Under the pieces are notes generated by a model, which had not been told where the DNA came from, ran no database searches, and saw only the letters and a program-made list of their open reading frames with translations. The translations under genes and the position numbers were made by a program. Shown piece after piece: positions 4,797 through 6,087 of a stretch of 6,087 nucleotides of DNA; within the stretch, counting starts at the first letter, position 1; each line of letters begins with the position of its first letter. The stretch is from positions 1 through 6,087 of the forward strand of contig JBGPYB010000220.1 in assembly GCA_041493035.1 (NCBI GenBank), given 5' to 3'. This DNA is from JBGPYB01 sp041493035. Its GTDB lineage: Bacteria > Acidobacteriota > Vicinamibacteria > Fen-336.

Positions 4797-6087
4797 ATGG
4801 CCACCCTCCAGGAGAAACCTGACGGCGTCTCCGCGCGCTGGGAGACCGTCATCGGCCTCGAGGTCCACTGCCAGCTCCTGACCGTGACCAAGCTCTTCTG
4901 CGGCTGCCGCAACCACTTCGGCGACGAGCCCAACACCCACGTCTGCCCGGTCTGCCTTGCGCTTCCCGGGGCGCTCCCGGTCCTCAATCGTCACGCGGTG
5001 ACGCTGGCGATGCGCGCGGCGCTCGCCACCCACTGCACCGTCCAGGAGACCTCGATCTTCGCCAGGAAGAACTACTTCTACCCCGATCTTCCCAAGGGCT
5101 ACCAGATCTCCCAGTACGAGCAACCCCTGGCCACCGAGGGATACGTGGAAATCCCATCGGGAGGGGCCTTCCGCCGTGTTCGTATCCAGCGCATCCACAT
5201 GGAGGAAGACGCCGGGAAGCTGCTCCACGAGGGATTCCCCTGGTCGGGAGAGAAAAGCGGTGTCGACTTCAACCGGAGCGGCGTGCCGCTCATCGAGATC
5301 GTCTCCCACCCGGACATGCGAACCTCCGACGAGGCCTACGACTACCTGTCGGCTCTCAAGGCCGTTCTCCTTTACGCGGGCGTCTCGGATTGCAACATGG
5401 AGGAAGGCTCGCTCCGGTGCGACGCCAACGTATCGATACGGCGCCGAGGGACCGAGGCCTTTGGCACCCGCGCCGAGATCAAGAACCTGAACTCGTTCCG
5501 GAACGTGGCCCGAGCCATCGACCACGAAGTCGCCCGGCAGGCGGCCGTCCTCGAGTCCGGCGGCAAGGTCGTTCAGGAAACGCGCCTCTGGAACGCCGAT
5601 CGGAGCGAGACCGCCTCCATGCGCTCCAAGGAAGAGGCCCACGACTATCGCTACTTTCCCGAGCCCGACCTGCCGCCGCTGGTGGTGAGCGCCGCATGGC
5701 GCGAAGAGGTGCGCGCCTCTCTTCCGGAGCTCCCGGCCGAGAAGCGTCGCCGCTTTGTGGCCGACTACGCCATCCCGGACTACGACGCGGGCGTACTCAC
5801 CCTATCCCGCGACGTGGCCGACTACTACGAGACGGTGGCGAAGGAGAGCGGCAACGCCAAGACGGCGTCGAACTGGGTGATGACCGAGGTCCTGCGGAAG
5901 CTCAAGGACGACGAGCGACCCGTGGGCGCGTGTCCTGTCAGCCCTTCGGCCCTCGCGACACTCGTTCAGCTGATCGACCGGGGAACCATCAGCGGCAAGA
6001 TCGCCAAGGACGTCTTCGAGAAAATGTGGTCCACGGGTGACGACGCGAAGACGATAGTCGAGCGCGAGGGTCTGACCCAGGTCTCCG
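4797..6087 (+). CDS. gatB: Aspartyl/glutamyl-tRNA amidotransferase subunit B (GatB), 3' end cut by window
   Basis: GatB is the tRNA-binding and kinase subunit of GatCAB. It phosphorylates the misacylated Glu-tRNA(Gln) or Asp-tRNA(Asn) and amidates it with ammonia delivered from GatA. 430 codons are visible and the frame is open to the right edge; the family is usually around 475-490 residues, so about 50 are missing. Landmarks: WETVIGLEVH (15-24) with Glu22 and His24 of the active site; zinc cysteines Cys35, Cys37, Cys50 and Cys53 (CGC ... CPVC); ARKNYFYPDLPKGYQISQY (89-107); RIHMEEDAGK (132-141); MEEGSLRCDANVSIR (201-215); and HDYRYFPEPDLPPL (282-295). The last third is the helical GatB/YqeY tRNA-binding domain, including NWVM (359-362) and a block ISGKIAKDVFEKM (398-410). 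The ATG at 4797 is chosen because it gives the standard short N-terminus and sits just behind an extended -10. Neither gatC nor gatA lies upstream, where a divergent gene is found instead. Confidence 0.97.
   Translation, partial: MATLQEKPDGVSARWETVIGLEVHCQLLTVTKLFCGCRNHFGDEPNTHVCPVCLALPGALPVLNRHAVTLAMRAALATHCTVQETSIFARKNYFYPDLPKGYQISQYEQPLATEGYVEIPSGGAFRRVRIQRIHMEEDAGKLLHEGFPWSGEKSGVDFNRSGVPLIEIVSHPDMRTSDEAYDYLSALKAVLLYAGVSDCNMEEGSLRCDANVSIRRRGTEAFGTRAEIKNLNSFRNVARAIDHEVARQAAVLESGGKVVQETRLWNADRSETASMRSKEEAHDYRYFPEPDLPPLVVSAAWREEVRASLPELPAEKRRRFVADYAIPDYDAGVLTLSRDVADYYETVAKESGNAKTASNWVMTEVLRKLKDDERPVGACPVSPSALATLVQLIDRGTISGKIAKDVFEKMWSTGDDAKTIVEREGLTQVS

Noticed and set aside
4869..4871. Cysteine after the GatB active-site His (EVHCQ rather than EVHAQ or EVHVQ)
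   Set aside because: This position varies in the family; nothing suggests an extra metal site or a defect.
4782..5642. Minus-strand open frame of 286 codons opposite gatB
   Set aside because: It is rich in Gly, Val, Asp and Arg with no motif; gatB on the plus strand is unmistakable and unbroken.
5390..6040. Plus-strand open frame of 216 codons overlapping gatB in another frame
   Set aside because: It is arginine/glycine-rich and has no motif. The gatB frame continues intact to the window edge, so there is no frameshift to explain.
1..6087. CRISPR array, tRNA, rRNA, insertion sequence, phage or toxin-antitoxin genes
   Set aside because: I found no direct repeat series, no tRNA-like cloverleaf, no transposase or integrase motif and no toxin-like small gene. 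Base composition looks even across the window.

Overview
This is a GC-rich window, dense with genes, from a bacterial chromosome. Nothing in it looks mobile: I see no IS element, integrase, CRISPR array, tRNA or rRNA. The mix of genes (an exported prolidase-like amidohydrolase, a short-loop cytochrome bd, a DinB-fold protein and GatB) and the mixed start signals (some genes with strong Shine-Dalgarno sites, others apparently leaderless) would suit an uncultured soil or sediment lineage such as Acidobacteriota or a related deltaproteobacterial-type phylum. That assignment is an inference from gene content and is not secure.

Layout. 1-178 (-): the N-terminal end of a low-specificity L-threonine aldolase, cut by the window edge. 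179-269: a short divergent control region. 270-1565 (+): a secreted metal-dependent amidohydrolase of the Xaa-Pro dipeptidase/imidazolonepropionase-like group. It ends 9 bases from the convergent cydB, and its likely terminator hairpin lies inside the cydB 3' end. 1575-4741 (-): a run of four genes read leftward: a 73-residue zinc-ribbon protein, a DinB-family four-helix protein, cydA and cydB. The last three are tightly packed (8-base gap, then an 8-base overlap). 4742-4796: a second divergent control region. 4797-6087 (+): gatB, cut by the right edge, with the frame open and intact throughout.

Function. CydAB is a two-subunit membrane terminal oxidase that reduces O2 to water. The DinB protein and the zinc ribbon sit just ahead of it and may be co-transcribed with it, but their roles are unknown. 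GatB is the glutamyl/aspartyl-tRNA-binding subunit of the amidotransferase that makes Gln-tRNA(Gln) and/or Asn-tRNA(Asn). The aldolase and the exported amidohydrolase are separate metabolic genes.

The window is mostly ordinary core metabolism. The points worth a second look are the loss of the quinol-site lysine in CydA, the unexplained zinc ribbon-DinB-cydAB cluster, and three genes whose predicted transcription starts fall almost on their start codons. I found no clear sign of a new multi-gene system.
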